A stretch of DNA of 64,000 nucleotides from Mangifera indica (Eukaryota > Streptophyta > Magnoliopsida > Sapindales > Anacardiaceae). The first letter of the stretch is position 1, and each line of letters starts with the position of its first letter. The notes beneath the pieces were generated by a model. It did not search any database. It had not been told where the DNA came from and was given only the letters and a program-made list of their open reading frames with translations. Made by a program: the position numbers and the translations under genes. The stretch is taken from the NCBI RefSeq assembly GCF_011075055.1, contig NC_058144.1:14251807-14315806 (forward strand), in the 5' to 3' direction. Below are positions 46,454-59,418 of the stretch, one piece after another.

Positions 46454-49400
46454 AAGAGAACCTTTTTCCCCTCTGATTCTTGTAAAGAATCTCAACTTAA
46501 TGCCTTCAATCCTCAGTCCTGGCTTCAAGTTGAGAGGGGAAAGCTCTCCAAATCGTCTTCACAACACTTTGCATCTTCTTCCATGTAAGTTTCTTTTTTA
46601 TATAGTTTTATTGTATATTTCATTTTTATTCTAGGTAAATCGAGACTCTTTTTTGCAATTGATATTGCAGAGAATCTCTTATCAAGGTACCCGACCCACC
46701 ATTACCGCAGTATTATAAACCAGTTGATTATGTAGAAGTTTTAGCTCAAATGCATGAAGAGCTCGAATCATGTCCTGTTCAAGAGAAGCCGAGTCTCTAT
46801 TTATTACAATTTCAGGTCTTTAGGGGACTTGGGGAAGCCAAATTGATGCAGCGAAGTCTCCGCAAGGCTTGGCAGAAGGCTAGTACTGTTCATGAGATGC
46901 TTGTGTTTGGGTCATGGTTAAAGTATGAGAAGCAAGGAGAAGAGCTTATCACTTACCTGCTTAACAATTGTGACAAATTCGCACAAGAGTTTGGACCAGT
47001 TGATATTGCCTCTCAGTTTCAAAATGATACAAATTTAGGTTCCCATGAGCCTGTTCTAATGAGTGGGGACAAAATTTTTAGGCATGTTGTATTTAGGATT
47101 GGTGAAGAGAAAATAGTTTGTGATAGGCAGAAAATTGCAGCTCTTTCAGCTCCATTCAATTCTATGCTTGATGGATGTTTTATGGAATCACTTTGTGAAA
47201 ACATAGATTTGTCTGAAAACAATATCACTCCTTCAGGTATGAAGATAATAAGTGAGTTCAGTTTGACAGGCAGTTTAAATGAAATATCTCCAAATCATTT
47301 GTTAGAAATATTGGTATTTGCAAATAAGTTCTGCTGCGAAAGTCTCAAAGATGCATGTGATAGGAAACTTGCATCTTTAGTTTCTTCTAGAGAAGATGCT
47401 GTGGAACTCATGGGGTATGCTATTGAGGAGAACTCCCCTCTTCTTGCTGCATCATGTTTGCAAGTATTTTTACGTGAACTACCTGGCTGTTTGAATGACA
47501 ATCGGGTGGTGGAAATATTTAGCAATGCTGATAGACAACAAACATCACTTATGGTTGGGCTGGCTGCTTTTTCTCTGTACTTTTTATTAAGTGAAGTTGC
47601 TATGAACCTTGATCCTCAATCAGATAAAGCAGTTTGTTTCCTGGAACGACTGATAGATTCTGCTAAAACTGACCGGCAGAAACTGCTGGCTTTTCATCAA
47701 CTGGGATGTGTGAGGTTCTTGAGGAAAGAGTATGACGAAGCTGAACGTCTGTTTGAGGCAGCTTTAGATGCAGGCCATACATATTCTATTACAGGTTTAG
47801 CTAGACTGGGTTCTATTAAGGGTCATAAACGTTGGTGTTATGAGAACTCAGCAATGTGATTTCCTCTGTTACTCCAATGGGATGGATGTATCAGGAGAGA
47901 TCATTATACTGTGAAGGTGATAAGAGGTGGGAAGATCTTGAGAAAGCAACTGAGTTGGACCCAACTCTTACTTACCCCTATACGTATCGGGCTGCTTCCT
48001 TGATGATGAAACAGAATGTTGAAGCCGCACTTGCAGAAATCAATCTGGTTCTTGGGTTTAAACTTGCACTAGAATGCTTGGAACTCCGGTTTTGTTTTTA
48101 TTTGGCTCTGGAGCAGTATCAATCGGCAATGTGTGATGTCCAGGCAATTCTTACGCTCTGTCCCGATTATAGGATGTTCGAGGGACGAGTGGCAGCATCC
48201 CAGCTCCACACTTTGTGTGTGAGCATATCAACAATTGGACAACAGCAGATTGCTGGTTGCGATTGTATGATCGCTGGTCTTCAGTTGATGATATTGGGTC
48301 ACTCTCTGTAATCTACCAAATGCTTGAATCTGATGCTCCAAAAGGTGTATTATACTTCAGGCAGTCTCTACTTCTCCTTAGTTATTATTTTAATCAAGCA
48401 TATGCAACTTGATTTTATGTGTATTACTATTTGATGCTATTTTTCTGTGTTTCTGCTTTAATGAATTACATGCCACATTGTGCAACTGTTAAAATAATTT
48501 GGAATTTGGTGCAATTCTTTAAAACTTGCCATAAAAGGGAAAAAAAAGGATTTCACCTCAAAATCCAATATTTTCCATAATTGAGTTAAACCTCTTCTGT
48601 ATATTTAGCATGTTATGTGGTGTTTAGATTATTCATATATTAGTGAGTTAAACCTCATTTTTTATCTCAATCAGATTAAACTGTCCTGAGGCAGCCATGC
48701 GAAGTTTACAGTTAGCTCTCCACCATGCATCTAGTGACCATGAGCGGCTGGTGTATGAGGGATGGATCCTATATGATACAGGTCATTGTGGGGAGGGGCT
48801 CAGAAAAGCAGAAGAGTCCATCCAAATTAAAAGATCCTTTGAGGCCTTCTTCCTTAAAGCCTATGCTCTGGCTGACTCAAGCCAGGATCCATCTTGTTAT
48901 GCAACTGTTGTTTCACTTCTTGAAGATGCATTGGAGTGTCCCTCAGATAGGCTGCGAAAAGGTCAGGTATGGATTTTTAGCTACCACTTCCTAACTCTGA
49001 AAGCGGTCTGCTGTCATTTACCTTTCAAATATGTTTTCTTCATCATTGCTCTACTGTGTTTTTTTTCTTCTCTCTCTATCTTTAATGTATCAAATTCTTC
49101 CTTCTTAAATAGTTCAACTAGTAGATATAGTTCATCCTTGAGAGCCTTTTATTTTTATGTTCTTTTTATTTGCAAAAAGAGATGGAGGCTGTGAATTGTA
49201 TGTTGATAAAGAAATTTCTATAGCATAATTTTCCCATTTGTTTTGAAAGGTTCGAAAATAAAACAACATTTCAAGATTCTGATACTGGCTAGCTCACTGA
49301 ACTGAAGAAAGCAACATATTTTTGGGCTAAAACATTCAGCTCTTGGGTTATAGATGATATATATACATGTATTAGCTAAAAATTTAATACTATGAATTAC

Positions 49401-51179
49401 AGGTCAAAGAGACATTTGGCAGATATAAATGTTATTTATATCTGCTGAATGAATATTAGTAACAGCAATAGCGAGAAAGTTTAGTGATAGGTTAAGGTGT
49501 TTGAGGAGGATCCTAAAAGTGACTGATTAAGATTGCGTAGAGGAGATACAAGTATAATTTTTCTACATGGAGAAGTTGAAATTTTGTCATGCCAAGGAGC
49601 ATTGAGAGAGGTCTACATTGTGAGTCTAAGTTCGTTCAGAGAACTTTGAAAACCTGATGGTTAATTCAGTTCTGGTACTTCTCATATATTTCTTTGGAGG
49701 TGCCCTGTCTCTTTGATTCCCAAGTTATTTGATTCTTTTCATCACTAGAAGTGTGCTTGGGGGCTCTTGTTTGCTTGAACATTGCTAGTAGATGGGGATG
49801 TTAAACAGCCCTAGGGAGAGTTGATACTGTAGTAGCTTAATTAGATCTCTATGCTTTGAAACACTGAACTCGTAAGAGAAAAAGTTGAATACTGTTGAGA
49901 AAGGATAATTTTTTATGGCCATTGCCCAAGCCATGATGACTTAGCTTTGATGCTAAGGCTTCCATGGTATGTCCTTGAGAAGATCATTGATTGCAAGTAG
50001 AGCATATCATTCAGATAGACTAATCTTCTAGAATTAAAGATATATTTAATTCTTTAGTAAGAATTATTTAGTATGGAGTTGTGATCTTTAAAGTTTCATG
50101 TTATTCTTTTTGTAAATGGTTGCATGCGTAATAAGTGAATTTGAGATATAGCATTATCTAATGTTGAAATTTTGAATTTCCTACCGTCAGGCACTAAACA
50201 ATCTAGGAAGTGTTTATGTTGACTGTGGAAAGTTGGACATGGCCGCTGATTGCTATGTTAATGCCCTTAAGATTCAGCACACAAGAGCCCACCAAGGCCT
50301 TGCTCGGGTTTATTTTCTGAGAAATGATAAGGCTGGTGCATATGCAGAGATGACCAAACTGATTGAAAAAGCTCAGAACAATGCATCTGCCTATGAGAAG
50401 AGGTCTGAATATTGTGATAGTGAACTCACAAAAGCAGATCTAGAAGCGGCTACTCAATTAGATCCTCTCCGGGTGTACCCTTATAGATATCGAGCTGCAG
50501 GTATGATTACATTCCTTTGTTATATCAATTACCCACCAATATTTGACTGCTAGTCCTAATATTACTGTTTATGCATATAGAGAATGTAAACTAAATCTCT
50601 GTATAGATATGAAGTGGCCTAACTTTTAGTACCTATTTGGATCATGAGGCCCAAAAGACAATAGATGTTATACTTGATTGATGTTGCTGCTGTTGTCCGT
50701 CTGTCCTGTTTCTGAGTTTATCAAAAAATATAACAGCAATGCTGAAACCAGTTGCTCTTGAGCATTCTATATTGATGTGTTGTACTTATCTTTTTTGTTT
50801 TGTTTTCATCTTTCGACTCTGTTCCCTTTCATTTCCCAATTTTGTAACAACCTAAAATTTTCCAATTTTGTGATGAGCAAGAGCGTATGCAGTGCATCAC
50901 CAACCTCAATCCTGCATTTGGACATTGAACTGATGTCGCACCTGCTGTTTGGTTTATGCAGTTTTAATGGATGGCCACAAAGAGAAGGAAGCAATTGCAG
51001 AACTCTCAAGGGCCATCGCTTTCAAAGCAGACCTTCACCTTCTACACCTGGGAGCATTTTATGAGCATATGGGTGATGTCTTGGGTGCACTGCAAGATTG
51101 TCGAGCTGCTCATTCTGTTGATCCACATGATCAAGAAACGCTGGAGCTCCACAGCCGTGTATACAGCCATGAACCATAA
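46454..51179 (+). pseudogene. ETO1-like (EOL) BTB-TPR protein gene with a broken frame: pseudogene or assembly errors
   Basis: Exons: 46454-46584, 46671-48380, 48675-48966, 50191-50500 and 50962-51179. The product matches ETHYLENE-OVERPRODUCER1-like proteins, CUL3 E3 adaptors that send type-2 ACC synthases for degradation and so restrain ethylene synthesis. Seen: an N-terminal FNPQSWLQVERGKLSK, IKVPDPP and VEVLAQMHEELE; a BTB domain (FRHVVFRIGEEKIVCDRQKI, then LEILVFANKFCCESL); TPR repeats (HQLGCVRFLRKEYDEAERLF, ALNNLGSVYVDCGKLDMAAD, KEKEAIAELSRAIAFKADLH); end YSHEP. Damage: the expected ATG before RTFFPS reads AAG (46454-46456). One base is missing near 47845, one near 48215, and one G at the exon 2 donor (48380/48381). 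With those three bases counted the length would be about 887 residues, normal for the family. The first surviving Met is at 46750. Confidence 0.88.
48967..50190 (+). other. Long third intron of the ETO1-like gene
   Basis: Bounded by CAG|GTATGG and ACCGTCAG|GCACTA. The exon frame reads through the donor to 49194 by chance. No element or domain seen inside. Confidence 0.7.
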
Positions 51180-52600
51180 TTATAGAACTACAGAATTCTA
51201 AGTTTATTTAAAAAAAAAAAAGATCAAATTGTACTCTCACCTTGTATGCTAGAAAAAAGAGCGCATGTAAAATCCTTGTCTTCCCTTGTTTTTTTTCCTC
51301 TTTTATTAATTTTTGTAATATATCATTTTGGTTTTTCGATGATTAAATTTTTAATACATCCCTCGCCCTTACTCTTATAAATGCAAATTTGTATTGTAAT
51401 TGCATAAATGCTTCCAGACCTGGAGTAGGGATTGACCCGAGGAAGAGGTTAGTTTGAGTTACTCTGTGATCAAGCCGGTTTAATGTTTAAATAAATATTA
51501 AAAATATACATAAAATAATTTTACTTAATTAATAAATATTAAATTTGAAGTACATTCAATTAAAATTGAATTTAACCCTATAGTCAAACATGACAATCTT
51601 CACTAACAAGGGGCTGGGTTCATGGTTGCAAATTGCCGATTATTTTTGGCGAACAATAATTTATTAAAGTTAAATTTTGTCCAAATTAAAATCATTTTTA
51701 ATTTTTTTGGTCGTAGAAGTATTATTAATTTTTTGATATTTTCATTTTTAATTTCTCGGGAATGCAATAATATATAATAATACAACATTGACAAACCCAA
51801 TTAAATAAATAATAAATTCATTTAACAATTGCAGCTTGTCCCAAAAATGCACCCACTATAACATCCAATAGATCATTCCCACTTGTTGATCCAGAATTTG
51901 ACCATTTTGCTTAGTTGCTGTAAGCCAGAGAAAACACGTGGCATCCCGCCTACAAATTTTAACAAAATATCTCATCATTAATCAAAAGAACCACCCAAAC
52001 AGAAATGTAATGTTTTGGATTCGCGTACGGATTTGCCGCCATGTCCAACGAGTGGAAGATTGCCACGCACTCGTACTTTCTAGAATAGGCAACCTGAACC
52101 TAGGATTGGATTCAAACTTCTTTTTAGATTCCTGCTCTCGCAAATTGCTAGATATTTTACACTATTAAATTAATTAATTGATTATGATTGATAAATATCT
52201 GGTACTGTCCGCTCGGCTCTCTCATGGCAACTATTTTGTAGCTATAAAAATTAGATCAATAGGATTTGGAATGAGGGAGAATGTCAAACTACATCCTCAC
52301 CTTTTGCTGATTGCTTGGTAGTTTCATGAAAATTAACAAGAAGCCCCTGATCTCTAATGCCATTCTTGCAAATTGAAATTTACGTAAAATCACAAGGTTA
52401 TCCTCACTTTTCATTGCATTTGAAATTGCTTTTGTTATTTGAAATTTCCAAGATTCAAACACAATAACTTTAAGTATTTTATCTCAAATTATGCAAACGT
52501 ACAAAATAAAATGCCATTTACACATATAATTACATTTTGCCAAAGTAGGAAATAAGTGATAAGTTATGTTCTGATCTTACTGAGAGAAAAGTACAGGTAA
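51180..52600. other. 3' flank of the ETO1-like gene with a promoter-like island
   Basis: No gene recognised. About 51900-52150 is less AT-rich than its surroundings and holds an ACACGTGGC G-box/ABRE-type site (about 51934-51942) and a TTCTAGAA heat-shock-element core (about 52079-52086). The open frame at 51938-52168 has no family resemblance. Confidence 0.4.
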
Positions 52601-53440
52601 AAGATTATTTTTTATCCAAGTTTTAGTTTAATCTCAAAATCATACATGTGATAGTTAAAAAACGCAAATACACACTCACGACCCGACTATTATTAAATTT
52701 TTTTGTTAGAAGTAAGTGATACAATTATCATTTTACAATTAATATTAAAAAGATATAAAATTTATTATATTCTTTCTTAAATTTTAAAAACTAATAATTT
52801 CACCCAGCCATTCCCCCCCCCCCAAACCTAAGGTTTCTATATTTTTCAAACTCAATCGCCCATCATAACTTTCAAAAATAGCAGTTTCACCTATATTCTT
52901 GAACTTTACTTTTCGGCATTTTTCTAGCATTTGCCTCCCCTTGAGCCAACGGTAAACACCGGTGTGACAAAAAGATATTTCTCTCTTTGTTGCACGATGC
53001 AATGAAGAGAAGTCTCTTCGTTGTACCACCTTTTCCCGTAGGCTCAAGCAAAGGAGGACGCTGAAAAGAATGAAAGAAGGGATGTTGAAAATTGAAGTTT
53101 AAGTGTAGGAGTAAAATATTAGTTTTGAAAGTTTTGGAGACCAACTGTAATTTAAAAAGATGGAAACCCTAGGTTTAGGGGAGAAATATTACTTTTCAAA
53201 ATTTAAAAATTTTAAACAAGGATAAAATTGTTAGTTTTTAAAACCTATAAAAAAAATATAATAAATTGTATATTTTTTTAATATTAATAGTAAAATAATA
53301 ATTTTACTCTTATCTCTAATATAAAAATTTAACAGTAGTTGGGTTATGGATAAATATTTATGTTTTTTAATTACCGTAAATATGTTTTTAAGATTGAATT
53401 AGAACTTGAGTGAAAAATAATATTTTTTCTGGAAAGTATT
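52600..53440. mobile_element. Non-autonomous long-inverted-repeat element, copy B
   Basis: Arms of about 200 bases face each other. The left arm (ATCCAAGTTTTAG..., ACCCGACTATTATTAAATTTTT, then TTAAATTTTAAAAACTAATAATTTCA) matches the inverse of the right arm, which ends near 53440 (ACTCAAGTTCTAATTC, ACCCAACTACTGTTAAATTTTT, GGTTTTAAAAACTAACAATTTTA). The middle has a C homopolymer and GAAGAGAAG words. The minus-strand frames at 52784-53144 are probably accidental. Confidence 0.6.
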
Positions 53441-54149
53441 TTGTCAAAAATAATCCCTCCCCCCCCCCCCCCCAAATAAAAGGACAAAATAGATTTTTTA
53501 TTTTTTATTTGAAAAACAACTTACGAATTTAATGGGACTGTGTTTGTGTGGCATTTGGGCTCAAAGGTGGGTTTTTGGCTATTTTACTCACAAGTACCAT
53601 AAGTTGATTAGCAAAATGTGTAGGGTGGTATAGAATTCTGCCTTGGGAATATTTAGAAGATTCCATTGAGAGATTCTATATTTTAAATTTATTATCTACG
53701 CATTTTTTCTTTTATAATATTATAAATATAGGGATATTTATTTATTGAAGTGTTAATGGTATATCTATATTTTTTTAAATATGAACAGATAATGAAATGG
53801 GTAAAGCCAACTCACATAACCAAACTTTGCCTAAGTTACAACCGATGAAGGCAATAAGAGGAGCTAAACAAACATCATACTATAGGATAAGTCTCTATGA
53901 TATGACTAATAGCACAAATTTGTTATTCTCTCGGAAACTATTAAAAGAATGCTCACATAACATTATTCATTAAAAAAAGTTTGGCTTGATATTTTGGAAT
54001 TTAGTTGAACTTAAACAAGAGTATCCACCTTATCAAGTTCCAAACTATATCATATAAATTTTACTTCTTTTGTAAGCACCCACCTAGCAAAGCCAAAAAA
54101 ATAAAAATAAAAAATCAACACTGTTGGTAAAAAAATGTTAAGTCATAAT
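53441..54149. other. Intergenic, no gene
   Basis: Starts with a poly-C run (about 53457-53474), then plain AT-rich DNA without recognisable coding or element structure. Confidence 0.4.
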
Positions 54150-54960
54150 TTATATTGGGCCAAAGAACTATTTTCTCCTTAAGTTTTGATAAGTTTTCAA
54201 AGTCATATTTCAGGGTTTAAAAAACTCAAAATCCTATTCATAGACCAATTAGGGTTAAAATTTTCTGTTAGAGATACAAGTAAAATCGTTATTTTACTAA
54301 TAATATTAAAAAAATATAAAATTCATTACATTTTCCCCTCTAAGTTTTAAAAACTAACAATTTCATCTCTATCTAAAGTTTTTTAATTTTGAAAAGTCAC
54401 ATTTCCCCCCCAAATCTAGTTTTTTTCTTCTTCTCTCTGACAATCATCTTCAGCATTAATGATTTCCCTTCTCCACCCTAAGATGTTGGCCAACACCTCC
54501 CCTCTCTAGATTTTTTCATTTCCAATGAAGAGATTAGTCTCTTTGTCTCTGACGAAGAGATTTAGAGATCTTTTCACCTCTAACGAAGACGAAGAGATTT
54601 GGAGAAAGGAGATTTTTGTAACCTGTCGTGTGTTAACCAAGGATTTAGGATAGAGAAGAGAGATTATTGGTATCAGAGATGATAGCCAGAGGAGTGAGGG
54701 GAGAAATTATGACTTTTTAAAATTAGAAAACTTAAAGTATGAGTGAAGTTGTTAATTTTTAAAATTTAAAAGAGAAAATTAATGAAATATATATATTTTT
54801 AATATTATTAACAAAATAACAATTTTACCTCTATTTTTAATATTAACTGCAGTTAATTAATAAATAAAATTTTCAAATCTTATAAATATAACTTTGAAAA
54901 TACATTAAAACTTTGATGGGAATAAATCCTTTGGCCTTTATATTGAAATAAAGAAAGGTG
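54150..54960. mobile_element. Non-autonomous long-inverted-repeat element, copy C
   Basis: The left arm begins near TATATTGGGCCAAAGAAC (about 54150) and the right arm ends near CCTTTGGCCTTTATATTG (about 54945), as inverse copies. Matching inner blocks are TTTTCAAAGTCATATTT / TTTTCAAAGTTATATTT and TTTTAAAAACTAACAATTTCA / TTTTAAAAATTAACAACTTCA. The core carries GACGAAGA-type words as in copy A. It lies about 650 bases upstream of the HSF start. Confidence 0.6.
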
Positions 54961-55103
54961 CCAACCAATAATAAGTGGGACATGTTCAAACCAATTAAAA
55001 TGATATAATAAATAATTTAATAGTACCAGGGCTCCACACCATGCCTCCCACCATATCATTTCCATTACTATCATGTCAATCCCTTGTTAGTCTTGTTAAG
55101 AAG

Positions 55104-55111
55104 TTCCAGAA
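55104..55111. promoter_or_regulatory. Heat-shock-element core TTCCAGAA upstream of the HSF gene
   Basis: TTCnnGAA, two perfect inverted HSE units, about 510 bases before the start codon. A further partial unit follows. A TATA-like TTAAATATATAC lies at about 55468-55479. Autoregulation by heat stress factors is an inference from family knowledge. Confidence 0.45.
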
Positions 55112-55617
55112 CTTGCCTTAAGAACTACAACTTGCTATTTGAAGAAAGGGGCTAATAGGCAAAAATCCAAAACCCTCCTCTAGAACTTTTCTAAATTTCT
55201 TATTATAATAATCCCCGAATCTCACTATTTAACCCCCGTCAATGTCGTTATTTTCCAATCCTTGCATTGGTGTTAAAAGTTTAACGGAATTTGACTACCG
55301 TGTTGGTAGTAGTTGTTGTTTCTGTAGTAACAGCATAAACGACCTTCCCGAGGAAGAAAACAGAGGCGTATTTGACCAAAGAAAGAAAATATCTTAAGTC
55401 TCACTTTGTAATAATCATCTACTACTTCAACATCAAAATCCGCCACCACCAGAACCACCACTCTTTCTTAAATATATACACGTCTCTTTTATGGTTCCCC
55501 TTTAATCATTTTCTTTTCTTTTCTCTTTGTCTTATCGTAATCTAAAGCCAATCGATTCGCTTTGTCTTTCTTTCTGTCCTTCCTCTGTTTTTCTTCTTCT
55601 AACTGGTAAAACCAAGT

Positions 55618-57108
55618 ATGAATCCTTATTATATAGTAAAGGAGGAGTACCCAGGATCAAGTTCATCACAATCAGGCGGTGATGAACATCATCGACCGGG
55701 AGTGATGCCTCCGCCGCAGCCAATGGAGGGTCTGCACGACACAGGGCCACCGCCATTTCTGAGCAAAACTTATGAAATGGTTCATGATTTAAATACTGAT
55801 CATATTGTTTCTTGGAGCAGAGGCGGCGGAAGCTTTGTTGTTTGGGACCCTCATGTCTTCTCCACTGCTCTACTTCCTCGATACTTCAAACACAATAACT
55901 TCTCCAGCTTTGTCCGGCAGCTTAACACTTATGTAAGGATGGAATTTCAAGTTTTTAATCCAATTTGCTTTTGGTATTTTGTTTAAATTCATCCACCACT
56001 CCTTGAATGCGTGTATGTTTTTTATCTTCTCGACCAAACAAGTGGGGATTCCATGTGGATTCTTCAAATGCCAACACTTGGATGCTCATTGGCCAGCCAC
56101 AATGGCTTGTCTATTAATTTAATAAAATTCAAGATGGTTCTGGAAACTCACATGCCCTCGTCATCAAAGCCTTTTATTTATTTTATTATATGAAGACTTT
56201 TTTTTTTTTTAAATAATATTGCTTTTTATTCTGTTAACTGCATGAATTCATGGTAATTTTGGGGTTGAATTTCATCACCCATTCCAATTCTTTTTTTTAT
56301 TAAGTTGCTAAATGTAAATTTTCTTTTGCTGCAGGGATTCCGAAAGATTGATCCAGACAGGTGGGAATTTGCGAATGAAGGGTTTCTTAGAGGACAGAAG
56401 CAACTATTGAGGAGCATCAAGAGGAGGAAAGTGCCTTTTCAGCCGCTTCCACCGCCGCAAGCGATTGGTCCTTGTGTTGAATTGGGTCGGTTTGGACTAG
56501 ATGGGGAGATTGATCGATTGGTTCGTGACAAGCAGGTTTTAATGATGGAATTAGTGAAACTTAGACACCAGCAGCAGAATACAAAAGCCTATCTTCAAGC
56601 CATGGAAAAAAGGCTACAAGGCACAGAAAAGAAGCAGCAACAAATGATGTCTTTCTTGGCGAGAGCAATGCAAAACCCCGCTTTTCTGCAACAGTTAGTA
56701 CAGCAAAAAGAGAAAAGGAAGGAGCTTGAGGAGGCCATGACTAGGAAAAGAAGAAGGCCAATTGATCAAGGGCCAAGTGGAACTGGCAGTAGTAGTAATG
56801 AAGAGACAAATCCCATCAAGGCTGAGCCCTTGGAATTTACAGAATATGGATTTCAAGTATCTGAGCTGGAAGCACTCGCATTGGAAATGCAAGGATATGG
56901 GAGAACAAGAAGAGAGCAAGATAATGGAACTGCAGATATAAAGGCACCAGAGAGTTGTGATAGAGAACTTGATGATGGGTTTTGGGAAGAGTTATTGAAT
57001 GAGAGGTTTGAACGAGAATTAGATATAACAAATACTGTAGCAGGCGATGATGAAGATGTGAATGTATTGGCTGATCGTTTTGGTTATTTGGGTTCAAGCC
57101 CCAAGTAA
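55618..57108 (+). CDS. HSFA6B: Class A heat stress transcription factor (HsfA6b/A7-like)
   Basis: Two exons (55618-55932, 56335-57108) encode 362 residues. The intron falls after NTY within the DNA-binding domain, the conserved position in plant Hsf genes. Residues about 43-137 are the winged-helix Hsf domain ([39 protein letters not shown]). About 160-230 is the HR-A/B oligomerisation coiled coil with the longer spacer of class A. A basic nuclear-localisation cluster (KRKE...RKRRRP) spans 232-246. An aromatic-acidic AHA activator ([11 protein letters not shown]) is at 318-328 and a leucine-rich export-like tail at 347-357. Such factors trimerise, bind heat-shock elements and activate chaperone genes in heat or drought. 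The start [12 protein letters not shown] fits the A2/A6/A7 group; separating A6b from A7a needs a tree. No lesion is seen. Confidence 0.93.
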
Positions 57109-59418
57109 AAATCATGGGCAATTTTTACATCCTACAAGATGACATTTTCTTCTTGGTAGGAGGCTTATGCAAATCTAGCCGTCAGTATGTGTATGCAATT
57201 GTGGTATTTGGGTTTCTTGAAATGCCATTAGGCAATAAATTTCGCCTGGATTTCTAGCTATATTGACAGGACAGAAGAATTCAATAGCCAAGCAGTGTAC
57301 CAGCGGAAAAATATTTTTGTTTCTGCTGTTTCTAACCCTGTATTCTATTTCCTTTTGTTTAAAATTTTCAACTTTGTACATCTTTTTCTCTTAAAATTTC
57401 TCTTATCTTGGTTAGGTTGAGGGCAGTGCTTGGAAGAGTCTCTATCATGATTTGTTTCTGAAGGTTCTTTGTTTTTAATTTTCGCGCCTCAATATCACAA
57501 ACTATTCTATATGCTATGCAATGCATTTTAATTCATATACATTGCTTTGTCTGCCTCATGTTTTGTAACTCCTCTTTTTTTGGCCTCAAATGAAGTGTAG
57601 ATTGTCCTGAAGCTGTTGAAATGGACAACATCATGTTGCTGCAAATTCCTGGAACCACCATTACTTGTTGCTATTGGACTCAAGAATCACTTGGTAGTTA
57701 ACTTGAATTTTTTAAAATTTTTTATGCAAAAATTTTTACAATATTTGGTGACAAGTATATCATGATGTAGATCTTTATTTCTAGGATGGCAACTAAATTT
57801 CTCAACTCTTATTGGTCATTTTGATCTCAATAAGTGCTTCCAAATGGTAATTTTTTTTTTTTTTCATATTTTCCTCAAAGAAATTAGCTTGGGATTGTAT
57901 GATGTGGTATTATATAATATTATTGGTTACTGCCTGAGCTTCAAGAAGCCTCTTTAAAAAGAAATAGACAAAGATGCAGCTGTAAGTTTCTAGAACCACA
58001 AATAGTTGAAGCTACTATACAAAATCTATTCAGTTGGCGGTTAGCTTTGAGGATTCGATATCTCAATTTCTTTTTCTCTCCTTTAAGTTTGTCGTTTTTA
58101 CCTGTGTGAAAAAAAATGATAAAATGTGTACTATTGGTGGTAATAATCATAATGTCGTATTTTGTAAGATCGATATAGATTTTTTACGTCTCATTTGCAT
58201 TTTGGCACTCATTATCACCTTCTTTCTACATGCCTCATGCATCCAAAAGTGTGATAATTCTTCATTTCTTTAGTTTGCACCACACAAACTCATCAACCCA
58301 GTTGCTCTTTCTTCCTTCTCATGGAGATCAATCAAAATTTTTATATGCAATAATCAGTCTTGAATGAAAGAGATAATCATATTAATGGTGTGCAATAGAA
58401 TTTTCCTATAACTTCTGTTTTGTTCGTCTTATGGCAGTTGAATGCAAGTGAAGTGTGAGAAAATTCCTGCATCCAAGTGGTTTGTGCATGGTAATTTTTC
58501 ATGGTTATTGTTTTAAATTTGTGCACCAACGAGATTGTACACGAGGTGTAAGGAGAATAACAATGACAATTGGAATTAGTGGAGTAAGTTCATAACTATT
58601 ATGTATGTTGATGACTCGTAGTGATGATATTGACTATATAACTCTATATGAAAAAAATGAACAGTTTAAGGTGATTTACTCTATTGCTTGGAAGCCTATG
58701 TCAATGACTATGCTATCGCATCTCAATTGGATGTGATTAAGCAATTGCTTAATTTTCAAGAAGAGCTCCCAAAGTAGAGTAGATCTCAAAAGCCAATCAT
58801 TGAAAGTAGATTTCTTATTTCATTTAAACAATGTATTCTTAATAATAAATAAATAGTCTTTCTTCATTTATATCTAAATGTGTGTGTGTGTTTAATAAAT
58901 GTCCTTAGATTGGTAAAAACGTGATGAAAAGATCAATGTGTAAATTGATTATGAGAGCCTTATGAGCACGTATGATGACTGATTTAGAAACATTTGTAGT
59001 CTCAACATTATCCTAACTAAGGTTACTAATAATGTGGTAAGACTATTATTATGTTAGACGACCCTACTAAAAAATAATAATAAATCTCACATGTTAAGGT
59101 TGTTTGTGATAATTTAGTGCAACATATGAGTGCATGTTAAATGGACAAATTTGCTAGGAGATTTTGAATAAATAGTAACTTCAATGTCTATGAAATAAAT
59201 TCTCTAATAGATGATGATGTACATGATCCTCATACTTAAGATCACTAAAACATCTTGCACACCAATCGATCTAGTTTGACACTAGTCTAATAAAGTCTTC
59301 TTGTTAAAGTTATCAATATAATAGTTGTTGGTTATATGTTGAGAAGTTGTCAGGGTTATAGTAGATCAATATAAGATTCATCACTTTTGAATATAGAAGA
59401 AGATAGTTTGTGATACTA
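57109..59418. other. HSF 3' flank and intergenic DNA, no gene recognised
   Basis: The first few hundred bases, with several AATAAA-like and T-rich stretches, likely hold the HSF 3' UTR. From about 58480 the texture resembles decayed retroelement DNA leading into copia-3, but I could not recognise gag with confidence. Short frames at 57175-58273 lack domains. Confidence 0.4.

Noticed and set aside
48725..48994. Second frame over ETO1-like exon 3
   Set aside because: The other frame encodes the conserved TPR region and splices in phase; this one is a shadow.
52784..53144. Minus-strand frames (85-87 residues) as genes
   Set aside because: Lie inside the core of a long-inverted-repeat element; composition and shared structure with other copies point to a repeat.
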